Positions 53,405-62,804 are shown, numbered from the stretch's first letter. The stretch is DNA of 64,000 nucleotides from Komarekiella delphini-convector SJRDD-AB1 (GCF_014831675.1 NZ_VJXY01000001.1:179324-243323); one strand, 5' to 3'. Numbers and translations are program-made. The notes: generated from the sequence alone by a model not told the origin.

Positions 53405-53695
53405 ATGATTTTGGAAGTAGTAATGCTCAGTGTCAAAAGTAATACAGAGCAAGATTTTGAAAGCGCTTTCCAACAAGCCTCAGATCTGATTTCGTCGATG
53501 CATGGTTATATATCCCATGAACTCCACAAATGTCTTGAAGTTAAAGGCAAATATTTATTGCTGGTGAGATGGGAAACTTTAGAAGCGCATACAGTCGGAT
53601 TTAGAAGATCTCCTGAATATCAGGAATGGAAACAACTTCTGCATCATTTTTACGATCCATTTCCAAAAGTTGAACATTTTGAACTCATCTTATAA
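53405..53695 (+). CDS. Antibiotic biosynthesis monooxygenase (ABM) domain protein
   Basis: 96 aa ferredoxin-like ABM fold: ILEVVMLSVKSNTEQDFESA, HGYISHELHKCLEVKGKYLL, LVRWETLEAHTVGFRRSPEY, HHFYDPFP. Such proteins form dimers with roles from quinone oxidation to heme degradation; many have no assigned substrate. It lies 10 bp after the secreted-protein gene and ends in a strong hairpin. Confidence 0.85.
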   Translation: MILEVVMLSVKSNTEQDFESAFQQASDLISSMHGYISHELHKCLEVKGKYLLLVRWETLEAHTVGFRRSPEYQEWKQLLHHFYDPFPKVEHFELIL

Positions 53696-53739
53696 AGTAA
53701 ACAGTTGGTAGAGTTTTTTGACCTTTGGGTATAAGTAAT

Positions 53740-53769
53740 CAAAAGGGTGAAGTATGCTTCACCCTTTTG
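53740..53769 (+). terminator. Terminator after the ABM gene
   Basis: CAAAAGGGTGAAG and CTTCACCCTTTTG form a 13-bp perfect stem with a TATG loop, about 45 bp past the stop codon and before recJ. Confidence 0.8.
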
Positions 53770-53805
53770 ACTGTAAGCTGATACCTGATAGCAGCTAATA
53801 GCTAA

Positions 53806-55956
53806 ATGCCTGATAGACCTTCATCCGAACCCCCAAAACGCCACAGACGCTTGCCTGATCAACGCTGGCAGATTTCGCCACAGCAAACGGAATTAGCTCA
53901 AAAGCTAGCGGTTGCGACAAATATCTCACCCACAATCGGCCAGCTATTGATTAATCGCGGTATTGAAACACCAAAGCAAGTAGAAACATTTTTAGATCCA
54001 GAGTCTTTAATATTGCCTTCACCACTAGAAGAATTCCCAGATTTGGCGATTAGTTTGGAGTTGTTGCAAGAAGCGATCGCTTTTCAAAAAAAAATCGCCA
54101 TTTGCGGTGATTATGATGCTGATGGCATGACTAGCACTGCTTTATTATTGCGTAGTCTCCGCGCTTTAGGCGCACAAGTAGATTACGCAATTCCCAGTCG
54201 GATGCATGAAGGCTATGGCATTAATAAACGCATTGTTGAAGAATTTCACAGCGAAGATGTATGGCTCATTCTGACTGTCGATAACGGTATATCAGCATTT
54301 GAACCCATAGCCAGAGCTAGAGAACTTGGTCTTGCTGTTATTGTCACCGACCACCACGACATTCCCCAACAATTACCACCAGCTAATGCTATCCTCAACC
54401 CCAAATTGATCGCAGAATTTTCACCTTATCGCGGTGTTGCTGGCGTTGGTGTTGCTTATATCTTGGCTGTGTGTCTAGCACAACATCTAGGTCAGGTGCA
54501 AGGTTTGATTAAGCCGATGCTAGCATTGTTTACCCTAGGCACGATCGCAGATTTAGCTCCGTTAACTGGTGTGAATCGCCGCTGGGTAAAACGCGGTTTA
54601 CAGCATTTACCGAAATCACAATTACCTGGAATACAGGCGTTAATTCAAGTAGCTGGGGTGCAGGCGCGGGGGGATGAGAGAGCAGGGGGAGCAGGGGGAG
54701 CAGGGGGAGCAGAGGAGCAGGGGAAGAGTAGCAATAACCAAATAACAATTACCAATCCAAAATCTAAAATCCAAAATCCAAAATCGTTGAAGCCGGAAGA
54801 TATTGGGTTTCGCTTAGGGCCGCGAATTAATGCTATCGGTCGGATTGGTAATCCCCAGACAGTAATTGAACTGCTGACTACAGATGATATGGGGATAGCG
54901 TTAGAACTTGCAATGCAGTGCGAACAAACAAACACTAGTCGCCAGCAAATGTGTGAGCAAATTGAACAAGAAGCGATCGCTTATGTAGAGACAGAATTTG
55001 TTACCTCTCTACAACAAGATCGTGTATTGTTTATTGTCCAACCCAACTGGCATCATGGCGTTATTGGAATTGTTGCCTCCCGCTTACTAGAACGCTATGG
55101 CGTCCCGGTGTTCATCGGTACTTATGAGGATGAAGAACACATACGCGGTTCAGCAAGAGGAATTCCAGAGTTTCATATATTTGAAGCTTTGGAATATTGT
55201 CACGATTTACTCGGCAAATTTGGCGGACACAAAGCAGCCGGGGGATTTTCTCTAAAGGCGCAGAATTTGCAGGCGTTGCGATCGCGTTTGAGTGAGTTTG
55301 CTAATCAGTGTCTTGAACCTCAGCACCTCAAACCTCTACTCAAAATTGATGCTCAACTCAACCTTAATGAAATCAATCAGCAGTTTTATCAACAGCTTAA
55401 TGCCCTGCACCCCTGCGGTATGGACAACCCCGATCCGATATTTTGGACACCCAATGTTCAAGTAGTTGAGCAACAAACCATTGGCAAAGGTCACATCAAA
55501 CTCACACTCATCCAAAATATTGATCATCAGCAGTATAAAATCAAAGCGATCGCCTGGCGTTGGCGCGACTACTTCCCTCTACCACCACGAGTGGATGTGG
55601 CATACAAACTACGAGAAAATCACTTTAATGGCAACACCACCATTGAGCTAGAGCTAATAGGTGTCAGACTCCCACAGTCTCACCAATTTTTTGCCTTGCC
55701 ACGTACCCCGTCAAGCACCACCTTTGAATATCACCAGCGTCAGTATACTTGTGGTTTTTATAAAAATGGTTTGGAATCAGAATTAAGAATTAAAAATCCT
55801 GAAGGCAAAGTATTAGTTATGCAGCCAGGACATATCATTGGTTTACTAGGTACTAATCGTGAGAATGCCAAAGAAGTTGATTTATCTCAACCACAGTATG
55901 ACAGTATTATCCAAGCTGCTCTTAAAGCATTGTCAGTCTTGAGTGCTGAGTTGTAA
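53806..55956 (+). CDS. recJ: Single-strand-specific exonuclease RecJ
   Basis: 716 aa. DHH-superfamily motifs are present: GDYDADGMTS (from residue 101), TVDNGIS, TDHHDIP (182-185) and, later, the DHHA1 block GHKAAGGFSL. RecJ degrades 5' single-stranded DNA in recombination and mismatch repair. Between about 284 and 328 the protein holds residues read from repeat DNA (54656-54790): a Gly/Ala-rich run (GAGGAGGAEEQGKSS) then NPKSKIQNPKS, before LKPEDIGFRLGPRINAIGRIG resumes. The insertion keeps the frame and lies just before a conserved block, so activity is likely but not certain. Confidence 0.93.
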   Translation: MPDRPSSEPPKRHRRLPDQRWQISPQQTELAQKLAVATNISPTIGQLLINRGIETPKQVETFLDPESLILPSPLEEFPDLAISLELLQEAIAFQKKIAICGDYDADGMTSTALLLRSLRALGAQVDYAIPSRMHEGYGINKRIVEEFHSEDVWLILTVDNGISAFEPIARARELGLAVIVTDHHDIPQQLPPANAILNPKLIAEFSPYRGVAGVGVAYILAVCLAQHLGQVQGLIKPMLALFTLGTIADLAPLTGVNRRWVKRGLQHLPKSQLPGIQALIQVAGVQARGDERAGGAGGAGGAEEQGKSSNNQITITNPKSKIQNPKSLKPEDIGFRLGPRINAIGRIGNPQTVIELLTTDDMGIALELAMQCEQTNTSRQQMCEQIEQEAIAYVETEFVTSLQQDRVLFIVQPNWHHGVIGIVASRLLERYGVPVFIGTYEDEEHIRGSARGIPEFHIFEALEYCHDLLGKFGGHKAAGGFSLKAQNLQALRSRLSEFANQCLEPQHLKPLLKIDAQLNLNEINQQFYQQLNALHPCGMDNPDPIFWTPNVQVVEQQTIGKGHIKLTLIQNIDHQQYKIKAIAWRWRDYFPLPPRVDVAYKLRENHFNGNTTIELELIGVRLPQSHQFFALPRTPSSTTFEYHQRQYTCGFYKNGLESELRIKNPEGKVLVMQPGHIIGLLGTNRENAKEVDLSQPQYDSIIQAALKALSVLSAEL

Positions 55957-56088
55957 GTATCAGTAATGAGTTTTGAGTTTTAACTTCAACAAATTTCTTC
56001 AGTTTAGCAATGCCAGTTGCCACAATGGAGGAAATCCCTGCAACAAACTGGCTCCTCTACACTTCTTCATACTCAGCACTCAGCACTC

Positions 56089-56220
56089 TTATAGATTTCC
56101 GTTGCGAAATGCCAGCAAAAAGATTACCACTGGCCCAGCAATTATAATCAGAGCTACAGACAGTAATTGGAAAATAACTTCCCAATTGATACTAGTGAAG
56201 GTGTTAAACAAAGCGTCCAT
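56089..56220 (-). CDS. psb30: Photosystem II protein Psb30 (Ycf12)
   Basis: 43 aa, too short for most gene finders. A polar start ([18 protein letters not shown]) leads into one membrane helix ([19 protein letters not shown]) and a short end RNGNL. The layout AGPVVI-LLAFR-G is that of Psb30, a small subunit near PsbE/PsbJ in photosystem II that helps keep the complex stable. The stop is at 56089-56091. It stands alone, between recJ and the YkgJ-like gene. No strong hairpin is seen downstream. Confidence 0.85.
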   Translation of the reverse strand: MDALFNTFTSINWEVIFQLLSVALIIIAGPVVIFLLAFRNGNL

Positions 56221-56472
56221 TTTTTCTCTTTTCCTCCCAATAGCCTTAAAAAATTCAATAGCTTAGTTGCAAAACCCGCCTTCGATCATATCCGGCGAGC
56301 GTCAGTCGCATTTAATTTACTTAACAAAAGTATAAGAAAAAACATAAAAACGTAAAATATGGGGATTGGGGACTGTTGACTGTTGACTGGAAGGAATTTT
56401 GCTAATTTCCAATTTTTAATCCCTAATCCCCAATACCCAGTCCCCAATACCTAATCTCTAATCCCCAAACAA

Positions 56473-56823
56473 ATGGCAACTTGGCAATGTGTAAAGCAAT
56501 GTGGAGCCTGCTGTAATCTTGATCCAGCAGAGCGTCCAGACTTAGAGCAGTATCTTTCACCAGCAGAACTGGAACTATATTTCAGCATGGTAGGTGAAGG
56601 AGGATGGTGCGTTAATTTAGACCGTACCACACGAGAATGCCGCATTTATGATAATCGTCCTCGTTTCTGCCGTGTAGATCCAAAAATATTTCAAGATATG
56701 TATGGAATTGAGCCAGAAGAACTCAACGATTTTGCCATTGACTGCTGTCGCCAGCAAATAGAGGGAGTATATGGCGATCGCAGCCTGGAAATGCTCCGCT
56801 TTGACCGATCTGTTGGGCTGTGA
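56473..56823 (+). CDS. YkgJ-family cysteine-cluster protein
   Basis: 116 aa. The conserved cysteines CVKQCGACC near the start, then WCVNLDRTTRECRIYDNRPR with FCRVDP, and later DCCRQQ, match the YkgJ-type zinc- or iron-binding family (UPF0153). The biochemical role is not settled. A repeat of CCCCAATCCCTAATCCCC type lies immediately upstream, so the promoter is likely before that repeat or in it. Confidence 0.88.
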   Translation: MATWQCVKQCGACCNLDPAERPDLEQYLSPAELELYFSMVGEGGWCVNLDRTTRECRIYDNRPRFCRVDPKIFQDMYGIEPEELNDFAIDCCRQQIEGVYGDRSLEMLRFDRSVGL

Positions 56824-56927
56824 TTTTGTTTCTCACTCTCTTTCTTCTCAATGGGGTTGCAATTTATTACAGAAATCTGAGAATATGATAAGAATATGAA
56901 AGCAACCTATGAAGAAAACTACTGCCT

Positions 56928-57359
56928 GTGAAACTTGATTCTGCACCTTTGGGCTTTTCTGGCATATCTCAAACTGAGATCGAGCTAGAACTGGAAGACA
57001 GCATTGATTCCAAATTAACTACTGCGACGCTAATTGAGCCAGTTCAGCCTGTAGTTGCCGATAGTCCTCAAAAGCAGCAATCAGCAGTGGCAATTTTTGG
57101 TACAACCTTCATCACCATTTTTCTAGCAGAAATCGGAGATAAGACTCAGCTATCCACTTTGTTAATGAGTGCAGAATCTCAGTCACCGTGGATAGTATTT
57201 ATAGGATCTGCGGCTGCACTGATAACCACAAGTTTATTGGGTGTGCTTTTAGGTAGTTGGATAGCCAACCGACTCAGCCCCAAAATTGTGGAAAAATCAG
57301 CAGGAGTAATGTTGCTGGTGATTTCTCTAATGCTATTTTGGGATGTTTTTCAGGGGTAG
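56928..57359 (+). CDS. TMEM165/GDT1-family transporter half 1
   Basis: 143 aa from GTG 56928 (the 45-residue N-terminal extension is polar). The signature ExGDK(T/S) is in FLAEIGDKTQLSTLL and three membrane helices follow. Family members move Mn2+ or Ca2+ against H+; in cyanobacteria the homolog exports Mn and protects photosynthesis. Here the two halves that form one protein in some species are separate genes, the second starting 104 bp downstream. They probably work as a heterodimer. Confidence 0.88.
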   Translation: MKLDSAPLGFSGISQTEIELELEDSIDSKLTTATLIEPVQPVVADSPQKQQSAVAIFGTTFITIFLAEIGDKTQLSTLLMSAESQSPWIVFIGSAAALITTSLLGVLLGSWIANRLSPKIVEKSAGVMLLVISLMLFWDVFQG

Positions 57360-57462
57360 TTAGAAAATAGGAGTCATTTGTTAAGAGTCAAGAGTCAAAA
57401 GTCAAAAGTCAAAGGTCATTAATTATTTTCTTCCCCCACTCCCCTACTCCCCTTTAATTAAT

Positions 57463-57765
57463 ATGGACTGGCATCTTTTAGGACTAAGCTTTATTACAGT
57501 TTTTTTATCAGAGTTAGGTGACAAAAGTCAGTTAGCGGCGATCGCACTTTCAGGGCGTTGTCAATCTCCGCGTGCTGTGTTCTTCGGTGCAGCCGGCGCA
57601 CTACTATTAACTAGCCTTTTAGGAGCATTAGCAGGGGGAGCAGTAGCAGAATTATTACCCACACGCTTGTTGAAAGCGATCGCTGCTGTGGGGTTTGCTA
57701 TCCTTGCTGCACGCTTGCTGTTGTTTAACAATGAAGCTTCTTCGGATTCTGAGCAAACGCCGTAA
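57463..57765 (+). CDS. TMEM165/GDT1-family transporter half 2
   Basis: 100 aa with the second signature copy FLSELGDKSQLAAIALSG and three helices (AVFFGAAGALLLTSLLGALA; LLKAIAAVGFAILAARLLLF). The short acidic tail ends in EQTP. It has no extension and should pair with half 1 to give six helices with two-fold symmetry. Confidence 0.88.
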   Translation: MDWHLLGLSFITVFLSELGDKSQLAAIALSGRCQSPRAVFFGAAGALLLTSLLGALAGGAVAELLPTRLLKAIAAVGFAILAARLLLFNNEASSDSEQTP

Positions 57766-57807
57766 CTAAATCCTTTAGGTTGTGCATTCAGATAAACCAT
57801 ATAGCAA

Positions 57808-57836
57808 AAAGACGCCAAGTGTTTCTTAGCGTCTTT
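57808..57836. terminator. Hairpin between GDT1 half 2 and the convergent gene
   Basis: AAAGACGC and GCGTCTTT form an 8-bp stem in the 96-bp gap between convergent genes. Confidence 0.6.
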
Positions 57837-57861
57837 ACAATTTTTACGTGAGATTGAATTC

Positions 57862-58359
57862 TTAAAATTGTTGTCGCCAGCACCAGCTTAAAAGTGTGCC
57901 ACCAGCCACTAGCTTAACTATTTCTAGTAGCCAATAGCTACCGTGCAGTAAATTCATCGTCGATGGAATTGCAGCAGCGGCTTCAAATAGATTGAGTTGA
58001 ACTCCTATGGCGCACATTTGCGGAGTTAAAAAATAGGTATCAAGCAAAGCTATAGTTAGCAGCAGCGCAGATAAAACAATACCACCAAGACGCCAGTGAG
58101 ATTGTGTTTTGCTTAAAGCCAGCGCCCCAGTTAATACTACAGCAGCAGATAATAATTCCATGCGATTAAAATTCCAAAAAATCACATAGCCTGCTGTAGT
58201 AAAACCAGCCTGATTCATCATCCCAGAAAGATAAAGACTAGGCATAATTACCCAATCTAAAACTACACTGGCACTGAGCCAAAAGCCCAAAGTCAGCATA
58301 ATGGCGGTTTGCCAAATGGGTCGCTTTATTTCAAAGCTAGAACTAGAAATAGCAGTCAT
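57862..58359 (-). CDS. Four-helix membrane protein, unknown
   Basis: 165 aa with four hydrophobic segments (LTLGFWLSASVVLDWVIMPS; ELLSAAVVLTGALAL; LGGIVLSALLLTIALLDTYF; YWLLEIVKLVAGGTLLSW). Some resemblance to DUF4149-type small membrane proteins is possible. No charged catalytic motif is visible. Function unknown. Confidence 0.65.
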   Translation of the reverse strand: MTAISSSSFEIKRPIWQTAIMLTLGFWLSASVVLDWVIMPSLYLSGMMNQAGFTTAGYVIFWNFNRMELLSAAVVLTGALALSKTQSHWRLGGIVLSALLLTIALLDTYFLTPQMCAIGVQLNLFEAAAAIPSTMNLLHGSYWLLEIVKLVAGGTLLSWCWRQQF

Positions 58360-58725
58360 AGAATAATTGCCTGTGTTGTACTTCTAGTGTGTAACCTCAC
58401 CAGTTAGTTTGACAACAAATATCAATTATCCTTTACAAAGTAATTGCCACCTCAGAAGCGATCGCTGTTATTTTTAATTCAATTCCAAGATTTTTAAACT
58501 TAATTTAAGAAATATTAATTTTATTCAGAAAACAATTTAAATATATTTTTTCTATTACAACGATCTAAATTTGAACTCAGTGTGCATATTAATATTACCT
58601 TCTGTTACAGAGCGAGTAACAGTTAATTTTAAGCTATATTCCAAGATAGCTGTACTTTCCATTTTGGGTTATAAAATCCAAATTTAGTGAATGTGAAACA
58701 ATGTTTTTTATAGCTATAAAAAAAA
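58360..58725. other. AT-rich intergenic region
   Basis: No gene, repeat or clear structure apart from one HIP1 octamer. Confidence 0.45.
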
Positions 58726-58754
58726 TCGCCTCTTGTGAATTTAATTAGAGGCGA
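58726..58754 (-). terminator. Rho-independent terminator on the minus strand
   Basis: Read on the minus strand, TCGCCTCT ... AGAGGCGA (8-bp stem) is followed by seven or more T residues. It lies 40 bp beyond the stop of the glycine-zipper peptide frame and supports past or present transcription of it. Confidence 0.7.
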
Positions 58755-58793
58755 GGAAATATTCATTAACAATTATTAGATGAAAAAAATGAC

Positions 58794-58967
58794 TTAAAGT
58801 GCATCTTGAATTTCATCTAATAATGCACCACCAGCACTAATTCCAACGATAATGCCAGCAGACCCGGCAATAAAAAATCCTGCCACACCTCCTACAATGC
58901 TGCCAATGATTCTTCCAAATAACTAAATAAAAATGCGATCGCAATTGGCCATCTCAAGTTCGGACAT
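58794..58967 (-). pseudogene. Glycine-zipper, bacteriocin-like peptide with broken leader
   Basis: From ATG 58965-58967 the frame gives MSELEMANCDRIFI, TAG (58923-58925), then LFGRIIGSIVGGVAGFFIAG, SAGIIVGISAGGALLDEIQD, AL and a stop. The Gly-rich zipper of about 42 residues looks like the core of pore-forming bacteriocin-like peptides. The leader part is interrupted and contains a GCGATCGC octamer. No alternative start gives a better leader. A strong terminator follows. It may be a decayed peptide gene or have an unusual start. Confidence 0.5.
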
Positions 58968-59023
58968 AGTGCGATCGCATTATAAATTCAGCATGATAAA
59001 TTAATTAATCACAGCTACAAAGC

Positions 59024-61618
59024 TTATTTCTCATGAAACGTCCAAACGCCTTCATCCCAATCTGCATCTGATGGGGGTGATTGCAACCAATGCTGGCAAC
59101 GTCGCAGATGTAACATAGCAGCTTTGTCATTCTTATCAGCGGACAAAACTTTAACAAACTCGGCTTTAGCAAAAGTAAACTGGCGATTGAGATAATACTC
59201 GCGTCCTCTATGATAATGCTCAATTACTTGCAATTTTTCGCTACTAATTGGGTCAGAACGCAAACTAACTAATTCGTATATGGCTACTGGCTCATTTCTA
59301 CCTTTAACGCGAATGTAATCTAGTTCTCTCGCCCAAATATCATTTTGGCAAGGTTGATAAGTGTTATTGCTAATAATAATGTCGCAACCATACTGTTTAC
59401 TAACACTTTCTAATCGGGAGCCAAGATTAACACCATCACCAATGGCGGTAAATTCCATCCGTTTACTAGAGCCAATATTACCGCTGATCACGGTATCAGA
59501 ATTGATGCCTATGCCGATGTTAATTCTTGGCTTATTAGCTATATAACGACGTTGATTAAAATCTTGTAGGCGATGGCGCATTTCTAGAGATGTTTGTACT
59601 GCCATCCAAGCGTGTTCTTCTAATGGTAAAGGAGAACCAAACACAGCCATGATCGCATCGCCGATGTATTTATCAAGAGTACCTTTATGTTTAAAAACTG
59701 CCTCTACCATTGATTCAAAATATTCATTGAGCATACTCACCACTTCTTCTGCTTCCAAGTTTTCCGTCAAAGTAGTGTAGCCACGAATATCAGAAAATAA
59801 AATTGAAACTTCTTTGCGATCGCCTCCTAATTTAGCATCATCCAATTTCAGCAATTCTTCCGCTAATTCCTGGGTCATATAGCGGTACATTGTACTCTTG
59901 AGGCGCTTTTCATCACTGATATCTTCCATGACAACTAGCGCCCCACGAACTTGCTGTTGATCGCTAGCATCAGCAATTGTGTTAATTGATAAATTAATAC
60001 TGTGCTGTTCTGTACCAGTGGTCAGGAGTGTGCGATCAGGGTAATACTGCTGACGACTTTTGAATTCAGTTCCATGTAAAGCGTCCTGACACCACTTGCT
60101 AAAGTCGCTTTCTTTGATGCCAATTACATCATTAACTAATTTACCTTCTAAACGGTCTTCTAATTCTACCCCTAGCAAACGCTTGGCACTTTCATTTGCA
60201 GCGATAATTAACCCGGTTTTATCAGTGGAAACCACTCCATTGGAAAGACTACGCAGAATGTCCCGCTGCATTTGTTCTTGTTGTTTGACTGTGGCAAACA
60301 ATTGAGCATTTTGTAATGCCACACCTGCTTGAATATTAAAAGCTTCCATGAATTCTTCATCATTGCGGTCAAAGCTAGCTTGGAAGCATTCGGGAGCCTT
60401 GGGCCAATACGCTGGATTATAAAGCGGCAAATCCCCTGATTTCTTTTTATTTACTAGCTGGGTAACACCAATCAATTCTTGATCGGCGTTAAACACTGGC
60501 ATACACAGTAAACTACAGGTGCGATAGCCATTTTGTTGGTCAATTTGCTTTGCTGTTTCAGAATCAGGATGGTCATATAAATCAAAAGGAATATTTAGCT
60601 TTTTGCCAGAAGCAGCTACTATGCCAGCAAAGCCTTTACCTACAGGTATTCGCAATTCCTTTGTTGAGCCATCGTCTTGGGTGATTTTCGTCCATAATTC
60701 ATGACGATCGCGATCTATTAACCATAAAGTACTGCGATCGGCGTTCATCAGTTCCTTCGCTTCATCCATCACCCGCTTTAGAGTATCTTCTAAGTCGAGA
60801 CTGCTTTGAGAGAGCGATTTAATTGCTTTCATCAGCGCCGCCACCGCTCTTTGTTTTTGGGTTGCTACATAAAAAGAGCGCGACGACTCTAAAATTAGTC
60901 GAATTGAAGGAGCAAATTCTTGAAATAATTCTTCGTCAGTACTTGTAAAACCTTTAGTATCAATGCGCTCTGCAAGTGGAGCATGGGGATTATTAGAAGA
61001 GTTTAATTTATTTAGTAATTGCACCACTGCAACTAATTGCCCATGTTCATTCAACAGTGGCAAAGCCAGCATGGTGTAAGTGCGATAGCCAGTTCTTTTT
61101 TCTTGTTCCTGGGCAAAACGCGATCGCGGATCGTTATAAAAATCAAAAGGGATATTGATAACTTGCTTGAAAGTAGCGACTTCACCACCAATGCCTTTAT
61201 CTGCTGGGATGCGAATTTCTAAAGAGCGATCGCCCTCCGCTTCCGCTACTATTGACCAAAGTTCTTTTTTTTCTTCATCTAATAAAAATATTGTCGTGCG
61301 GTCTGCCCCCAATAATTCCCCAGTTTTTAAGGTAATTGAATGCAACATTTCTTGCAGAATTGTTTCAAACCCCTGAGAATCAAGCATTGACAGGGTTTGA
61401 TGAACAATCTGTAATTTTTGCTCGACATCCCTAACAACCTGTTTAAAAGTATCCTGAGTCAGAGGAGCAAGAAACGTAGAAATAGTTCCTTGCCTTGTGG
61501 CAAGAGCACCTACAGGAGCAGAATTTGGTTGTAAGTCATGGTTTTCTTGGTTACGAACACCAATAATCAAATCGGCGGTTTCCCCTGAACTACCTTGATA
61601 CACTGACATAACTACCAT
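59024..61618 (-). CDS. cyaB: CyaB-type adenylate cyclase (GAF-GAF-PAS-cyclase-TPR)
   Basis: 864 aa. Two GAF domains (about 75-235 and 270-445), each with an NK(L/F)xxx-F..-DE motif as in cAMP-binding GAFs; a PAS domain (about 450-575); a class III cyclase (about 598-770) with SILFSDIRGYTTLTE, KYIGDAIMAVFG and IGIGINSDTVISGNIGSSKR; then a TPR-like tail (AEFVKVLSADKNDKAAMLHL). Order and length match Anabaena CyaB1 and CyaB2 (about 860 aa), where cAMP or Na+ acts on the GAF tandem. Two metal-binding Asp are present. ATG 61609 is an alternative start. Confidence 0.93.
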   Translation of the reverse strand: MVVMSVYQGSSGETADLIIGVRNQENHDLQPNSAPVGALATRQGTISTFLAPLTQDTFKQVVRDVEQKLQIVHQTLSMLDSQGFETILQEMLHSITLKTGELLGADRTTIFLLDEEKKELWSIVAEAEGDRSLEIRIPADKGIGGEVATFKQVINIPFDFYNDPRSRFAQEQEKRTGYRTYTMLALPLLNEHGQLVAVVQLLNKLNSSNNPHAPLAERIDTKGFTSTDEELFQEFAPSIRLILESSRSFYVATQKQRAVAALMKAIKSLSQSSLDLEDTLKRVMDEAKELMNADRSTLWLIDRDRHELWTKITQDDGSTKELRIPVGKGFAGIVAASGKKLNIPFDLYDHPDSETAKQIDQQNGYRTCSLLCMPVFNADQELIGVTQLVNKKKSGDLPLYNPAYWPKAPECFQASFDRNDEEFMEAFNIQAGVALQNAQLFATVKQQEQMQRDILRSLSNGVVSTDKTGLIIAANESAKRLLGVELEDRLEGKLVNDVIGIKESDFSKWCQDALHGTEFKSRQQYYPDRTLLTTGTEQHSINLSINTIADASDQQQVRGALVVMEDISDEKRLKSTMYRYMTQELAEELLKLDDAKLGGDRKEVSILFSDIRGYTTLTENLEAEEVVSMLNEYFESMVEAVFKHKGTLDKYIGDAIMAVFGSPLPLEEHAWMAVQTSLEMRHRLQDFNQRRYIANKPRINIGIGINSDTVISGNIGSSKRMEFTAIGDGVNLGSRLESVSKQYGCDIIISNNTYQPCQNDIWARELDYIRVKGRNEPVAIYELVSLRSDPISSEKLQVIEHYHRGREYYLNRQFTFAKAEFVKVLSADKNDKAAMLHLRRCQHWLQSPPSDADWDEGVWTFHEK

Positions 61619-62444
61619 TTGATATAACAGGATTAGATTTTAGGATGTTTAACAATGCAATTTAATTTATGTAAGTAGTGCTAAAAGCAACAATTGCTAG
61701 ACATTATCCACAGTTTAGTCGCTTGTTCAGCTAGCGTCATCCTAGAGAGGAAGTGGGAGCAACAATTCAAAATTACTTGCACAGCCACCACAGTCCTCAT
61801 CCCCCAGTTTTAAAAGCGGGATGGTTTGCCATTTACATTCAGTGACCTGAATTTTCTCAACCTCCTGCGTGAAAGCTGGCTATGGAAGTAAAACCCAGTA
61901 GAGATTTCGCTATTATCGATTACTTGGGAAGCTTAACAGCCTACTAAATGGCAGATACGGTGTAGATAACTTGCCAAATCTGAACGAACATCCAATCTGA
62001 AAATGCATTAGTTCTAACTAATCTGCGATCGCAGGACTTGCAGATGTTATCAGCCCACTTAGCTATTATTTACTTGACTAGCAATACTTGTGCAGGTAAT
62101 GTATACATAGTTCCCAAATATACGGCTAAACTAACAGTTTCCTATTCAAAATAGTCAGGTCGCCAGGGCGAAAAACGTAATATTTTTCTAGGTAAGCCAG
62201 ACAAATCAATCCCAGTAATGTATGGGCAGGTAAGGTACTTAGCTCAGAATCATATAAAGTTGTGTAAAAAATTTTTGGTTGTTGCATAAAACCTAGATAA
62301 TAGCCGTAGATATCAAAGGAGACACTAAATTCCATCAGGAAAGTCTCCAGGTTACTAAACTACTTTTTGGTTATCGTTCATCCTCAGCAACCCATTTCAA
62401 AAGATTTATTCAATTGCTGTTTCTTGAAAGAGGTACATTTACAT
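61619..62444. other. Intergenic gap before the small P-rich gene
   Basis: Contains a 69-codon minus frame (62126-62335) with a Tyr/Phe-rich sequence but no ribosome site or recognisable family; I do not call it. Otherwise nothing clear. Confidence 0.45.
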
Positions 62445-62660
62445 ATGACTAACAAATCAGGGCTACTGGATAATTTAGTGAAGAGTGGGGCGATCGTTGC
62501 CACCCAATCGGGTGACAAAAAACCCACAAGACCAGGCTTTCCTCTTATAGGAACTCCACCACGTCGATTATTATCAGATGAGGAACAGCCATCCTCCCCC
62601 CCACAATCAACCCCCAATGAGCCGGAAGAGGCATCTGAACAGCCTAAAAAACTTCCTTAA
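62445..62660 (+). CDS. Small hypothetical protein with Pro-rich tail
   Basis: 71 aa from ATG 62445; the frame is open from 62367 but that start has no support, while GAAAGAGG lies 14 bp before 62445. The N-terminus GLLDNLVKSGAIVATQSGDK may be helical; the rest is basic then Pro/Ser/Glu-rich (PSSPPQSTPNEPEEASEQ). It has no Cys. It ends about 110 bp before a terminator and lies before the adhesin gene. Function unknown. Confidence 0.5.
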   Translation: MTNKSGLLDNLVKSGAIVATQSGDKKPTRPGFPLIGTPPRRLLSDEEQPSSPPQSTPNEPEEASEQPKKLP

Positions 62661-62772
62661 TCTGCCGCAAGAGCTATCTCATACCTTCCACTCACCCTAA
62701 AGCCATCCCAAAAAACATTGTTGTATTCTTCTGAAGGAAGAATCGTTAAAGGGTGTGAGAAAAAGAAAAATA

Positions 62773-62804
62773 ACCCCCTCTCTGCTTGTGGCGAGGGGGT
62801 TTAG
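62773..62804 (+). terminator. Terminator upstream of the adhesin gene
   Basis: AACCCCCTC and GAGGGGGTT form a 9-bp stem followed by TTAG. Confidence 0.65.

Noticed and set aside
62126-62335. 69-codon minus frame upstream of the small Pro-rich gene
   Set aside because: No ribosome site, no recognisable family, isolated.
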